Below are positions 1-10,432 of a stretch of 34,462 bases of DNA, piece after piece (position 1 is the stretch's first letter; the number at the start of each line of letters is the position of its first letter). The notes beneath the pieces are model-generated. The model did no database searches and was not told where the DNA came from. It saw nothing but the letters and a program-made list of their open reading frames with translations. The translations under genes and the position numbers were made by a program. The DNA is from Corynebacterium gallinarum (lineage in GTDB: Bacteria > Actinomycetota > Actinomycetes > Mycobacteriales > Mycobacteriaceae): NCBI RefSeq assembly GCF_014837045.1, contig NZ_JACSPR010000003.1:378298-412759 (forward strand). The letters run 5' to 3'.

Positions 1-92
1 AGGAAGCACAACCGTGCCGGTTAGGCCCAGAAACGGTCGGTCCGGCAGGGGAGCTGGCACCCTTTTGCACGCGCAAGCCTCCCCGCAGCAGG

Positions 93-132
93 AAAAACAG
101 AGCCACCAACCGGAATGACACGGTCGGTGGCT
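93..132 (-). terminator. Intrinsic terminator of murT-gatD
   Basis: On the minus strand a 12-bp stem (arms 121-132 and 101-112, one mismatch) closes an 8-nt loop and is followed directly by CTGTTTTTCC, a U-rich tract. It lies 24 bases past the gatD stop, so it ends the murT-gatD transcript. The sequence at 1-92 shows no gene I can support. Confidence 0.8.
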
Positions 133-155
133 CGAGCCGGGGTTGCAGCCTGCGA

Positions 156-908
156 TTAGGCCAGGCGTTCGGCGCGGAGGCGGTCGACGACCTCGATGTC
201 GAGAGGCGCGAGATCCTTCAGCGACTGACCCATGGCCTTGGCCAGCAGGAGGTCGGCAAGCTGGGGGTTGCGGGCGAGGGCTGGGCCGTGCATGTAGGTG
301 GCGATGACGCTGCCCTGCACGGCACCCTCGGCGTGTTGTTGGCGTTCGTTGTCCACCACGTCGGAGGCACCCCAGGTGTCGCAGTTGCCTTCGCCGCGGG
401 TGACGCGGCCGAGGGGTTCGGCGTCGCGACCGAGCAGGGTGGCGCCCATGTGGTTCTCGAAGCCGGTGAGGGTGTCGGTGAGTTCGGAGGTGAAGCCGGC
501 GCGGGTGGGGTCAGAGACGACTTCACCGATGGCGCGTTTCTGGAGGGAGACTGTGGTGGCGTCGATAAGCCCGAGGCCGTCGACGATGCGGCCGGCGGCC
601 CGGAAGGAATCGCCGAGGATCTGCATACCCGCGCACACTGCGAAGATGGGGCGACCGGCGGCGGCCGCGGTGGCCAGGCCGCGGTCCTGCGCGAGGTGTT
701 CCACGGCGAGGATCTGGGCGGTGTCCTCGCCGCCGCCGAGGCAGTAGAGGTCGAGGCCGGAGGGGACGGCGTCGTCGAGGGTGATGCGTTGGATGTCGGC
801 GTCGATGCCACGCATGCGGGCGCGTTGGCGCAGGACGAGGGCGTTGCCGTCATCGCCGTAGGTGCCGAGGACGTCGGGAAGGATCAGGCCGATTGTCAGG
901 GTGCTCAT
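156..908 (-). CDS. gatD: Lipid II isoglutaminyl synthase, glutaminase subunit GatD
   Basis: Class I (CobB/CobQ-like) glutamine amidotransferase of 250 aa. It hydrolyses glutamine and hands ammonia to MurT, which amidates the alpha-carboxyl of D-Glu in the lipid II stem peptide on the inner face of the membrane. The triad-type fold is visible: the nucleophile Cys92 sits in IFAVCAGMQILG and the catalytic His207 in ATYMHGPALARNP, and the N-terminal LGTYGDDGN segment is typical of the family. The start codon shares one base with the murT stop (TGATG at 910-906), so the two subunits are translationally coupled. It is the last gene before an intrinsic terminator. Full length, nothing missing. The family and the partnership are established; the assignment here rests on motif and gene pairing. 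Confidence 0.93.
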   Translation of the reverse strand: MSTLTIGLILPDVLGTYGDDGNALVLRQRARMRGIDADIQRITLDDAVPSGLDLYCLGGGEDTAQILAVEHLAQDRGLATAAAAGRPIFAVCAGMQILGDSFRAAGRIVDGLGLIDATTVSLQKRAIGEVVSDPTRAGFTSELTDTLTGFENHMGATLLGRDAEPLGRVTRGEGNCDTWGASDVVDNERQQHAEGAVQGSVIATYMHGPALARNPQLADLLLAKAMGQSLKDLAPLDIEVVDRLRAERLA

Positions 909-2179
909 CAGTTGTTGATCTCCTTTTCCAGTGCCCTCTTCAGGTCACGGAAGGCGGTGTAGTTGGCCAGTACCTCGACGCGCCCGGGTGGGCAGGCACG
1001 GATGGCGGCGAGGGGGTCGCGGTGCAGGTCGTGGTCGATGTCGGCGTAGGTCAGGCGGACTGCGAGGTCGGTGCCGCGTTCGCCGGAGGCCTTGACGGAG
1101 AGTTGCTCGAAGTCCTCGAAGCGCACGTCCCACAGCCAGGAGAGATCCTCGCCGTCAGCGACCTGGCCGTTGACCGCGATGACCAGACCGTCGGCTGTGC
1201 GGTCGACCATGGACAGGGCCTCCTGCCAGCCGGCGGGGTTCTTGGCCAGCAGGAGGTGGACCTCGTGGTCGCCGTAGGTGATGGTGGAGTAGCGGCCGGC
1301 GACGTTGTCCACGCTGTTGACGGCATTGACAGCATCGGCGAGTGCGACGCCGTAGACGGTGGCCGCGCAGATGGCCTGGGCGGCGTTACCGCGGTTGGCC
1401 TGGCCGGGGAGGTTGAGGTCCAGGATCACGTCGCCCTCGGGGGTGCGCACGGTGTCACCGTCGACCGCCCAGGTGGGGGTGGGGCGCTCGAAGGTGCGGC
1501 CGTCGAGAAGCTCCTTGGTGGCGCGCCAGTGGTTGCCCTCGTAGACGATGCGGCTCTCGGTGCGGGGGCAGGAGACGGCGTCGCCCTGCCAGCCGCTGCC
1601 GGCGGAGACCCAGATGACGTTGGGGGCGTCGAAGGCGATGGAGGTGACCAGGACGTCATCGCAGTTGGCCACCACGATCATGTCCGGGTTGGAGCGCACC
1701 GCATCGCGCAGGACGCGTTCGATCTTGTTGATCTCCCCGACGCGGTCGAGCTGGTCGCGGGAGAGGTTGAGCAGCACCAGGCAGGACGGCTGCAGGCGGG
1801 TGATGGCGGCGGGGACGTGGAGTTCATCGACCTCGAGGACCACATGGGAGGCCTCGCGCCCGGCGAGCAGCGCGGAGATGATGCCGGCGTCCATGTTGTC
1901 ACCGCCCTCATTGGTGGCGATGGTGAACTGCCTGCGCATGGCGGCAGCCAGCATGCGGGTGGTGGTGGATTTGCCGTTGGTGCCGGTCACTAGCGCGACG
2001 GGGCGGTCGCCGGCGAGGGTGGCCATGATCTCCGGGTCGACGGCGTTGGCCACGAGTCCACCGATCATGCCACCGGATCCGCGACCGGTGATTCGTGAGG
2101 CGGTGGTGGCGAGATGCGCGGCGGTCATGGCCGCGCGGGTCCGCAGACGGCGCAGGGAATCAGGCAGGCGAGGCTTCAT
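908..2179 (-). CDS. murT: Lipid II isoglutaminyl synthase, Mur-ligase subunit MurT
   Basis: Mur-ligase-family ATPase of 423 aa that activates the D-Glu carboxyl of lipid II for amidation with ammonia supplied by GatD. The ATP-binding P-loop is VTGTNGKSTTTR at residues 64-75, the central Mur-ligase domain follows (LEVDEL about 115-120, NLSRDQLDR about 138-146), and a C-terminal DUF1727-type domain covers roughly residues 305-423. Homologues I know usually carry a CPxCG-type zinc ribbon in the middle domain; here only one Cys (Cys204 in AVSCPRTES) remains at that spot, so the metal site looks lost. A -10 box (TAGACT) ends 8 nt before the ATG, suggesting a leaderless transcript. It overlaps gatD by one base. 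Confidence 0.92.
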   Translation of the reverse strand: MKPRLPDSLRRLRTRAAMTAAHLATTASRITGRGSGGMIGGLVANAVDPEIMATLAGDRPVALVTGTNGKSTTTRMLAAAMRRQFTIATNEGGDNMDAGIISALLAGREASHVVLEVDELHVPAAITRLQPSCLVLLNLSRDQLDRVGEINKIERVLRDAVRSNPDMIVVANCDDVLVTSIAFDAPNVIWVSAGSGWQGDAVSCPRTESRIVYEGNHWRATKELLDGRTFERPTPTWAVDGDTVRTPEGDVILDLNLPGQANRGNAAQAICAATVYGVALADAVNAVNSVDNVAGRYSTITYGDHEVHLLLAKNPAGWQEALSMVDRTADGLVIAVNGQVADGEDLSWLWDVRFEDFEQLSVKASGERGTDLAVRLTYADIDHDLHRDPLAAIRACPPGRVEVLANYTAFRDLKRALEKEINN

Positions 2180-2187
2180 GGGTTTAG

Positions 2188-2193
2188 AGTCTA
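2188..2193 (-). promoter_or_regulatory. Putative -10 box of murT-gatD
   Basis: TAGACT on the minus strand ends 8 nt before the murT ATG, so transcription would start at or next to the A of the start codon. I see no convincing -35 hexamer. Leaderless starts of this type are common in corynebacteria. Confidence 0.45.
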
Positions 2194-2248
2194 GTGAATC
2201 CCCGCGGTCGGCTGGGTGTGACCTTGCCCAAGCACGCTTGTCGACGAC

Positions 2249-3373
2249 CTACTCCGCCACCTTTCCGTCCCGCACCCGCTCCACAGCCTGGAGGAATGCC
2301 ACGTCCGACAGCAGGGGGATGTTCTTGCGCTGGGCGTGCATGGCCTTGCCGTCGATGTCGCGGGTCTGGTTGCACACCACCACGGAGGTCTGACGGGTGA
2401 GTTTCTCCGAATAGCTCAGACCGGCATCTACCGCGGCCTGGATGATGATGTCGGGATCCATCTCGATCTCCGGGGCCACAACCACCTCCATGCCGGCCAC
2501 CAGCGAGGTGCCCGGCTGGTAGACACCCGGGTTGATCAGTGTCGGTTTCTCCTCCTGTGCCTGCACCCGGATGTGGGAGCGTTGCAGGCCGAACCTGTCG
2601 GCGCGGAGGTTGTCGGGGGTCTGGGTGGCCAGTTCACCGCGACCCCGCAGGGTGAAGTGGAGATCGGCCACCAGCCGGGTGGACTCGCGGCACAGCTGCT
2701 CGTGGGGCACCCCGGCGCGTTCGGTGGTGGCGACCGCCGGTGGGGTGTCCAGGCCGAGGGCGTGGGCGACGCCACGGATGCGGACGTCGTCAAGCACCAC
2801 CCCCTGCCGGCGTGCGGACGCGAGCGTATCGACGATCGATACCGGCCGCGGGATATGCCCCACCCGCTGGCGACGCCGACCCCGCCCCCCGCGTCGGCTG
2901 TTGCGGCTGGTGCTGCGGTTCGCCCGCGCGGCATCATTCATGGCGCGCTTGGCCTCGGAGACAATGAAACCCCACGCCCGGGGTGCATTGTGGAGGATGA
3001 GGGTACGACCGTCGATCAACCGGTCCACCGCTTTGAGGATCTGCGAGAAGCGTCGCGCCGAACGGAATTCCTCATCCGTGACACCGTGCAGGTGGAAGGG
3101 ACCCGGATCGGTACCCGGGTTGAGCACGGCGTGGAAGGTTTCCACCGGTTCATTGTCCGCGGTGAGGGTGATGGCGGTGAAGGTGATCATTCGGGAGGTG
3201 GATGGGTGGATGCCGCTGCTCTGTATTGTCACTGATACATACGGAGCGTCCGTGATCGCCTTCTGGCGGGCGTGCTCCTGGGCCTCGCGGCGGGCCTGCT
3301 CCTGGGCCTGCTCCGCATCGGAGCCCGGCTGCTGCTCAGGGGAGGTCTCCGGGTGTTGTGCAGGTTCGTTCAT
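2249..3373 (-). CDS. DnaQ-like exonuclease-fold protein with BRCT domain, probably inactive
   Basis: 374 aa from the ATG at 3373. This start is preceded by AGGATGG at good spacing; the frame stays open upstream with alternatives at 3382 and 3433. The N-terminus is Gln/Glu/Ala rich (residues 5-40), a DEDDh (DNA polymerase III epsilon-like) fold covers about 44-245, and a BRCT domain about 285-374 (LVAGMEVVVA ... TSVVVCNQT). An Arg/Gly/Ser basic stretch lies at 150-172. The four acidic metal ligands seem absent: TIQSSG at 49-54 replaces the DxETTG motif, HNAPRAWGF at 128-136 lacks the Asp of HNAxFD, and H224 is followed by Arg229 where HxxxxD is expected. It is usually annotated as a polymerase III epsilon subunit, but I infer a structural or DNA-end-binding role. 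It precedes murT on the same strand. Confidence 0.75.
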   Translation of the reverse strand: MNEPAQHPETSPEQQPGSDAEQAQEQARREAQEHARQKAITDAPYVSVTIQSSGIHPSTSRMITFTAITLTADNEPVETFHAVLNPGTDPGPFHLHGVTDEEFRSARRFSQILKAVDRLIDGRTLILHNAPRAWGFIVSEAKRAMNDAARANRSTSRNSRRGGRGRRRQRVGHIPRPVSIVDTLASARRQGVVLDDVRIRGVAHALGLDTPPAVATTERAGVPHEQLCRESTRLVADLHFTLRGRGELATQTPDNLRADRFGLQRSHIRVQAQEEKPTLINPGVYQPGTSLVAGMEVVVAPEIEMDPDIIIQAAVDAGLSYSEKLTRQTSVVVCNQTRDIDGKAMHAQRKNIPLLSDVAFLQAVERVRDGKVAE

Positions 3374-3452
3374 TTTATCCATCCTAGTGGGTGGGTTCCG
3401 GTTTCCCCGTAGTGGATGTGGCGGGGGCGGCAAAGCACCCGGGTAACCGACA

Positions 3453-3492
3453 GGATCCCGGGGAATCCACCATGGTGGACTCCCCGGGATCC
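3453..3492 (-). terminator. Terminator-like palindrome after leuA
   Basis: A 19-bp inverted repeat with one mismatch (3453-3471 against 3474-3492, centred on CCATGG) lies 21 bases past the leuA stop. No U-run follows on either strand, so it may act as a strong hairpin terminator of the corynebacterial type or only protect the 3' end. Confidence 0.6.
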
Positions 3493-3513
3493 GGGCTTCA
3501 GGTCAGCTGGGTA

Positions 3514-5509
<1,996 letters not shown>

Positions 5510-5533
5510 TCATGTGATGAGAACATGCACAGC

Positions 5534-5562
5534 AGCCTACCGTACCGATTGTGTTCCGTCAG
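5534..5562 (-). promoter_or_regulatory. Promoter of leuL-leuA
   Basis: Minus-strand -35 CTGACG (5557-5562), a 17-bp spacer and -10 TAGGCT (5534-5539) lie 7 nt before the leader peptide ATG. The spacing is ideal and the -10 fits the corynebacterial TANANT pattern loosely. Transcription would start at about the A of the leader ATG. Confidence 0.6.
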
Positions 5563-6009
5563 GAAAATGACGGGAATGGTGCACCGGTTGAGGGGTGGCC
5601 GAGGTGGCGGGTGGGTGGAGCAACATCCCGGAAAGCGTATTTTTCGCTGGCACATGACTGTGATCTTTTAAAAAGTTAGTAGTTATGTACTTTGTATTAC
5701 CAGCCCCACTTGGGGGTGGAGGACACTTATCAAATGCTCAGCATTTTGGAATAAATAATCGTTCATTTTGAACTGGCTCACAAGTAAGTAGCAGACAGGG
5801 TGCAGGAAACGCCATTATTGAGTCCGTCGAATTTCGGCAGTCTCATTCCTTTTTTCTAAGCTAAAACTTAGTCTTCTCGGTCCGTTGAGCTGGTATTTTT
5901 CCGCTGATACGCTTGCGCGCAGAGTGGCAGATCTCTCCGTTGCAACAGCCTGCCAACTCATTGAACAACCTTGATAGGTAGGTCCACCCGTAGGTGGTCT
6001 TTGATCTTT
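5563..6009. other. A/T-rich intergenic region before the adhesin gene
   Basis: About 450 bases without a supportable gene between the divergent leuA and adhesin units. Much of 5640-5900 is clearly more A/T rich than the surroundings. A weak -10 candidate TAGGTA (5975-5980) and a small CCACC/GGTGG hairpin (5984-5997) sit just ahead of the adhesin ribosome site. Weak ORFs on both strands here look like chance frames. Confidence 0.5.
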
Positions 6010-6020
6010 GGAAGGAAATC

Positions 6021-9000
6021 ATGAATAAGTACACATCCACACGCGGATTCAGGAAGGGGGTGTCCCTCTGGATTCCGGTCACGGTGTTCCTCGCCGTGAT
6101 GGCTCTGCTGTTTGCGTTGCTCCCAACTATGAGTTCTGCACAAGCAGATGAGGTGGTAACGGAAGACTCCACAATTAGTGAAATCGCAGATGAGCTCGGA
6201 GCTCTCAACGATCCAATCCTGATTGAAGAGACGGAGACATCTCCTGAGGTTGTTGAGGAAGACACCGTCATTGTTGACGATGAGCCTGCTGAAACCACTG
6301 ACAACGAAGTTGTTGATCCTGACGGCGGCAATGCCCTCCTTGATGCGCTCGACGGACTTATCGGCCCGATGCAAGTCATCCCGATGCAGGCCACTGACCA
6401 GGATGCCGAGGGCTTCCGCCCCGTCGTCGTTACCGCCGATGGTATTCGTCTAGAGGGTGGCCAGGTAGGCAACATCTATGTCGGCGACAACGTCGAAATT
6501 TTTGGTACCTGGGACGCCTCTGCACTGTCCCCGAATCTAGCTGCGGGCGACCGCTTCAAGATCGATATCCCCGATCCACCGCTGCGCCTCGTTCCTATCC
6601 CGATTGATCAGCTGGTTGATGCGGCCGGCAATGTCTGGGGCAACTGTGCTCCAAATGTTGGCGCCAGCCGCTACGAATGTACTATCACCAACGTTCCAAT
6701 TGACCCGATCTCCGGACAGCCTTATACCGGTGCCAATGGTGAGTGGCAGGGTACTGCCATCGCCAACGCGGTCAGCAGCCAGTACAACATTCTCGGTTCC
6801 GATTACTCCCTCGGTAAGAGTGGCCGCCTGATCTCCTTCGGCGGCGAACTGGTTGACCAGCCTGCCGCCACCGTTACCCGTTGGACGGGTGTAATCGATG
6901 GACCTCCGAACACCTTCATCACTGATGATATTGTGCTCGTTGACACCTTCGATCCCAAGCTGAAGGTCTGCGAAAACGACGCGGTTACCAACCTGATCGT
7001 CGGTCGACTGGGCGAACCGCTCACCGCTGATATAGACGTCGTCGGCAACGTCATGACCATCACCATTGATGTTCCTCCAACGGGAATCGCACTTGGCACC
7101 GGCTCTCCGATCTCCATCGTCTACAGCCTCTGTACCGCATCTGGCGGTATGGATCCGCGTGGCACCGAGTATCAGAACAACCTGGTCTATGGAAATATCA
7201 CTGCTGACGCCAGTGTCACCCAGACGATGCAGACCTCCGGTACCGCCATCGGCGTTACCCGCGGTTCCTTCAGCTTGAACAAGGTTCTTGATTCGGCCCC
7301 AACTGGTTTTGATCCTGCGCAGTCTCCTTTCGCCGTTAAGGTCGAAGAGTTTGCGCCAGGTGAGTACCCGGGCGGCACTGCAGAAGCTACCTATGTCGTG
7401 CAGGTCAGGGCTGGTGCAGCTCCGGTTACCGGCAGGAATGCTCGTCCTGCAGGCTGGACCATCCGACTATCCGAGGTTGCCCCACCAGCATTCCCGGGTC
7501 ATGACTGGGGAACTCCAGTATTTACAGGTGCAGGTGTCACTCCCGGTTCCGACGCAAATGGTCCGTTCGCAGTGATCACCACCACCCAGGCCGGAAACGT
7601 CGGCGTCAGCCTGACCAACTACCTGTTCAACAATGTGCCTCTTATCGGTACTACCGCTCAGGTTCAGGGTGTTAATGATAACGTCCTGCCACTCACTGGC
7701 GGCACCGTTGTGGATACCGTGGCCTATGAGAATCTCAAGCCAAATACCGCATACACCCTGGACGGCAAGATCGTCGCGGTTGCTGCTGACAACACCTTCG
7801 TGGACACCGGTATTACTGCCTCCGGCAGTTTCACTACCGGCCCGGCTGCGGCAGGTGAGCTCTTTGTTGACGGCACCACAGAGGTAACCTTCACCATTTC
7901 TGCAGCTGACGCAGAGCGTCTGGCCGATCAGAAACTCGTTGTCTTTGAGCGTCTCCTCGAGCCCGGTGGAGCAACACCGACCGTGCCAGTTGCTGTGCAC
8001 GAAGATCCTACCGATCTTCAGCAGACCTTCTTTGTGGATACCCCAAACCCTGAGATCGGTACCTCTGCTTCGGTAGACGGCCCTAATGGCAAGCTGCTGC
8101 CACTGACCGGTGGCACCGTAGTAGATACCGTTACCTACAAGTACCTCGAGCCGAATACTCAGTACCGCCTCGACGGTGAGCTCATGCACGTGGTTGGCGC
8201 TACTGCCACCGCAACGGGCATTACCTCCTCGGCTGTCTTCACCACTCCTGCTGCCCCAGCTGGAGAGCTCTTCGTCTCCGGCACCCAGGACGTGACCTTC
8301 ACGATCACCGCTGATCAGGCTGCCACTTATGGTGGTCAGAAGCTGGTTGTGTACGAAGATCTGATTAACGTAGGAACCAGCGCCACGGTTGCGGAACACC
8401 GGAACCCTAATGATCAGGCCCAGACTTTCTTCGTCGAGGCTCCAGAGATCACCATCGGTACCTCTGCCGCCACCAACGGCCCGAACACCAAGCTGCTGCC
8501 ACTGACCGGTGGCGAGGTTGTCGATACCGTTAGCTACACCAACCTCAAGCCGAACACCGAGTACCGCCTTGCCGGTGAACTGGTGCACGTGGATGGCGCT
8601 ACTGTCCTGCGAACCGGCATCATGGGTGAGACCATCTTCACCACTGGCGCTCCAGATGCCGGCGAGAACTACGTCGATGGAACCGCACTGGTTGTGTTCA
8701 CCATTTCCGCAGCTCAGGCTGAGCAGTATGGTGGCCAGACCCTAGTCGTCTTCGAAGATCTCTTCGAGGTAGGTATCACCGCCGCTGTTGCTCTGCACCG
8801 CGATCCAACTGACATAGCTCAAACCTTCGAGGTGGAGCGCCCAGAAATCGAGATCGGTACCAAGGCTAACGTCACCGGTTCCCCAGCGAACGTCCTGCCG
8901 ATCACCGGTGGCACCGTAGTGGACACTGTCTCCTACACCAACCTGGTTCCGAACACCGAGTACCGCCTTGAGGGCGAGCTCATGCACGTGGATGCAGCTA

Positions 9001-10346
9001 ATAATGTGACCGCGACAGGCATCATTGCAGCCGCCGCGTTCACCACGCCTGCTGCAGACGCCGGTGAGTTCTTCGTCTCCGGTACTACGAATGTGACCTT
9101 CACGATCACCGCTGGTCAGGCTGCGGAGTACGGCGGCCAGAAGTTGGTTGTCTTCGAGGAACTCTTCCTGGCTACCGGTGTCACCCCGATTGCAGAGCAC
9201 CAGGACCCTAACGATGAGGATCAGACCTTCACCGTTGAGGTTCCTGAAATCGAAATCGGCACCAAGGCGAATGTGACCGGTTCCGCCGACAACATTCTCC
9301 CGGTTACCGGTGGTGAGGTTATCGATACCGTTAGCTACACCAACCTGAAGCCGAACACCGAGTACCGTCTCGATGGTGAGTTGATGCACGTGGCTGGCGC
9401 TACCGTCACCCCAACCGGCATCTTCGGTTCCACCACCTTCACCACGGATGCTGCTCCAGCTGGTGAGTTCTATGTCTCCGGCACTGTGAACGTAATCTTC
9501 ACCATCTCCGCTGCTGACGCGATAACCTACGCCGGTGAGAAGCTGGTTGTCTTCGAGGAGCTCTTCGAGGTCGGAATCACCGCTCCGGTGGCCGATCACA
9601 AGGACCCCAACGATGAGGATCAGACCTTCGACATCGAACCTGGTGGCGAAATCATCGTAGAGAAGAAGGTCACCGGTCCTAAGGGCGATGATGTTGAAAA
9701 CGATGACGAGGCTGTCTTCCAGGTCCGCGCCGACTGGCTCGACCTGCAGGGTAATGAGCAGTCCCGTACCTTCAATGTCACTCCGGGCGAGCCGGTCTCC
9801 CTGGAGGGCCTGCCGCTGAACACCGAGATCACCCTGACCGAGGTTGGCGCTAACACCAGCGTCGGCAACGTCAAGTGGGGCGAGATCATCTGGTCCGGCG
9901 AAGGTGTCGTCGACGAACCCGGCGCATCCCCGTCCGGTGTCATCACCATCACCGATCCGGATGCACCCATCCAGGTCGGACTGGAGAACAAGACCAGCTC
10001 GAACGCGCTGATCATCATCCCGATCCCGCTTCCGCTGGTTCCGATCGGTGGCGGATCCTCCGTCCCACCGGCACCGGTTGCACCGACACCGACCACTCCG
10101 GCAGAGGCTGCACCGCTTGCTCCGGAGGTCTCCCCGAAGGACGGCATCCAGCCTCCTTCCCCGAAGGACGGCATCCAGCCACAGCGGGGCGCAGCCCCAA
10201 TGGCTCAGCAGGGTGCTGCTCCGCAGACACAGCGTACTGGTCTTGCATCCACCGGCGCTGATGTCATCTGGCTCGCTGGTGGCGGAATCATGATTCTGCT
10301 GCTGGGTACGTGGCTCGTCCTCCGTGGACGGCGCAACGAATCCTAA
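6021..10346 (+). CDS. LPXTG-type surface adhesin with five VaFE repeats
   Basis: 1441 aa from ATG 6021, chosen because GGAAGG lies 5 nt upstream. A signal peptide ends near SSAQA/DE (residue 42). An acidic low-complexity stretch covers about 43-110, and Ig-like/adhesin-type domains about 125-535. Five repeats of about 133 aa follow (residues about 541-1205), each with LPxTGGxVxDTVxYxxL, LVVFEEL-like (VaFE) and HxDPxDxxQTF motifs; this family makes intramolecular Thr-Gln ester bonds. Then come a DUF5979-like domain (about 1210-1320), a Pro-rich spacer with the octapeptide SPKDGIQP twice, the sorting signal LASTG, a membrane segment and the RGRRNES tail. It should be covalently wall-attached by a sortase, but none is in this window. 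I do not recall a gene here in C. glutamicum, so it may be an insertion. Confidence 0.88.
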   Translation: MNKYTSTRGFRKGVSLWIPVTVFLAVMALLFALLPTMSSAQADEVVTEDSTISEIADELGALNDPILIEETETSPEVVEEDTVIVDDEPAETTDNEVVDPDGGNALLDALDGLIGPMQVIPMQATDQDAEGFRPVVVTADGIRLEGGQVGNIYVGDNVEIFGTWDASALSPNLAAGDRFKIDIPDPPLRLVPIPIDQLVDAAGNVWGNCAPNVGASRYECTITNVPIDPISGQPYTGANGEWQGTAIANAVSSQYNILGSDYSLGKSGRLISFGGELVDQPAATVTRWTGVIDGPPNTFITDDIVLVDTFDPKLKVCENDAVTNLIVGRLGEPLTADIDVVGNVMTITIDVPPTGIALGTGSPISIVYSLCTASGGMDPRGTEYQNNLVYGNITADASVTQTMQTSGTAIGVTRGSFSLNKVLDSAPTGFDPAQSPFAVKVEEFAPGEYPGGTAEATYVVQVRAGAAPVTGRNARPAGWTIRLSEVAPPAFPGHDWGTPVFTGAGVTPGSDANGPFAVITTTQAGNVGVSLTNYLFNNVPLIGTTAQVQGVNDNVLPLTGGTVVDTVAYENLKPNTAYTLDGKIVAVAADNTFVDTGITASGSFTTGPAAAGELFVDGTTEVTFTISAADAERLADQKLVVFERLLEPGGATPTVPVAVHEDPTDLQQTFFVDTPNPEIGTSASVDGPNGKLLPLTGGTVVDTVTYKYLEPNTQYRLDGELMHVVGATATATGITSSAVFTTPAAPAGELFVSGTQDVTFTITADQAATYGGQKLVVYEDLINVGTSATVAEHRNPNDQAQTFFVEAPEITIGTSAATNGPNTKLLPLTGGEVVDTVSYTNLKPNTEYRLAGELVHVDGATVLRTGIMGETIFTTGAPDAGENYVDGTALVVFTISAAQAEQYGGQTLVVFEDLFEVGITAAVALHRDPTDIAQTFEVERPEIEIGTKANVTGSPANVLPITGGTVVDTVSYTNLVPNTEYRLEGELMHVDAANNVTATGIIAAAAFTTPAADAGEFFVSGTTNVTFTITAGQAAEYGGQKLVVFEELFLATGVTPIAEHQDPNDEDQTFTVEVPEIEIGTKANVTGSADNILPVTGGEVIDTVSYTNLKPNTEYRLDGELMHVAGATVTPTGIFGSTTFTTDAAPAGEFYVSGTVNVIFTISAADAITYAGEKLVVFEELFEVGITAPVADHKDPNDEDQTFDIEPGGEIIVEKKVTGPKGDDVENDDEAVFQVRADWLDLQGNEQSRTFNVTPGEPVSLEGLPLNTEITLTEVGANTSVGNVKWGEIIWSGEGVVDEPGASPSGVITITDPDAPIQVGLENKTSSNALIIIPIPLPLVPIGGGSSVPPAPVAPTPTTPAEAAPLAPEVSPKDGIQPPSPKDGIQPQRGAAPMAQQGAAPQTQRTGLASTGADVIWLAGGGIMILLLGTWLVLRGRRNES
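7641..9635 (+). repeat. Five tandem VaFE (ester-bond domain) repeats
   Basis: Repeat starts are at about 7641, 8052, 8451, 8850 and 9252, each near 400 bases. Units 3 and 5 are nearly identical at DNA level around the ACCGTTAGCTACACCAACCT block. Unit 2 has VYE in place of VFE and HRN in place of HxD, so its bond chemistry may differ. The repeats offer scope for unit gain or loss by recombination. Confidence 0.85.
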
Positions 10347-10362
10347 ACCATAGGGCCTGACA

Positions 10363-10402
10363 GGTGGAGGTCAGCTTTCCGGGCTGGCCTCCACCTTTCC
10401 CC
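10363..10402 (+). terminator. Terminator after the adhesin gene
   Basis: A 13-bp stem with one G-T pair (10363-10375 and 10383-10395), a 7-nt loop, then TTTCCCC. It starts 16 bases after the adhesin stop. Confidence 0.7.
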
Positions 10403-10432
10403 TCCATTGACAACACACTAGGGAGCTCCACC

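Noticed and set aside
288..962. Long plus-strand frame opposite gatD/murT
   Set aside because: Val/Gly/Asp-rich antisense shadow typical of high-GC genes; gatD and murT on the other strand have clear catalytic motifs.
7467..8588. 373-codon minus-strand frame inside the adhesin
   Set aside because: Repeats in the sense gene create a repeated antisense open frame; no own ribosome site or family.
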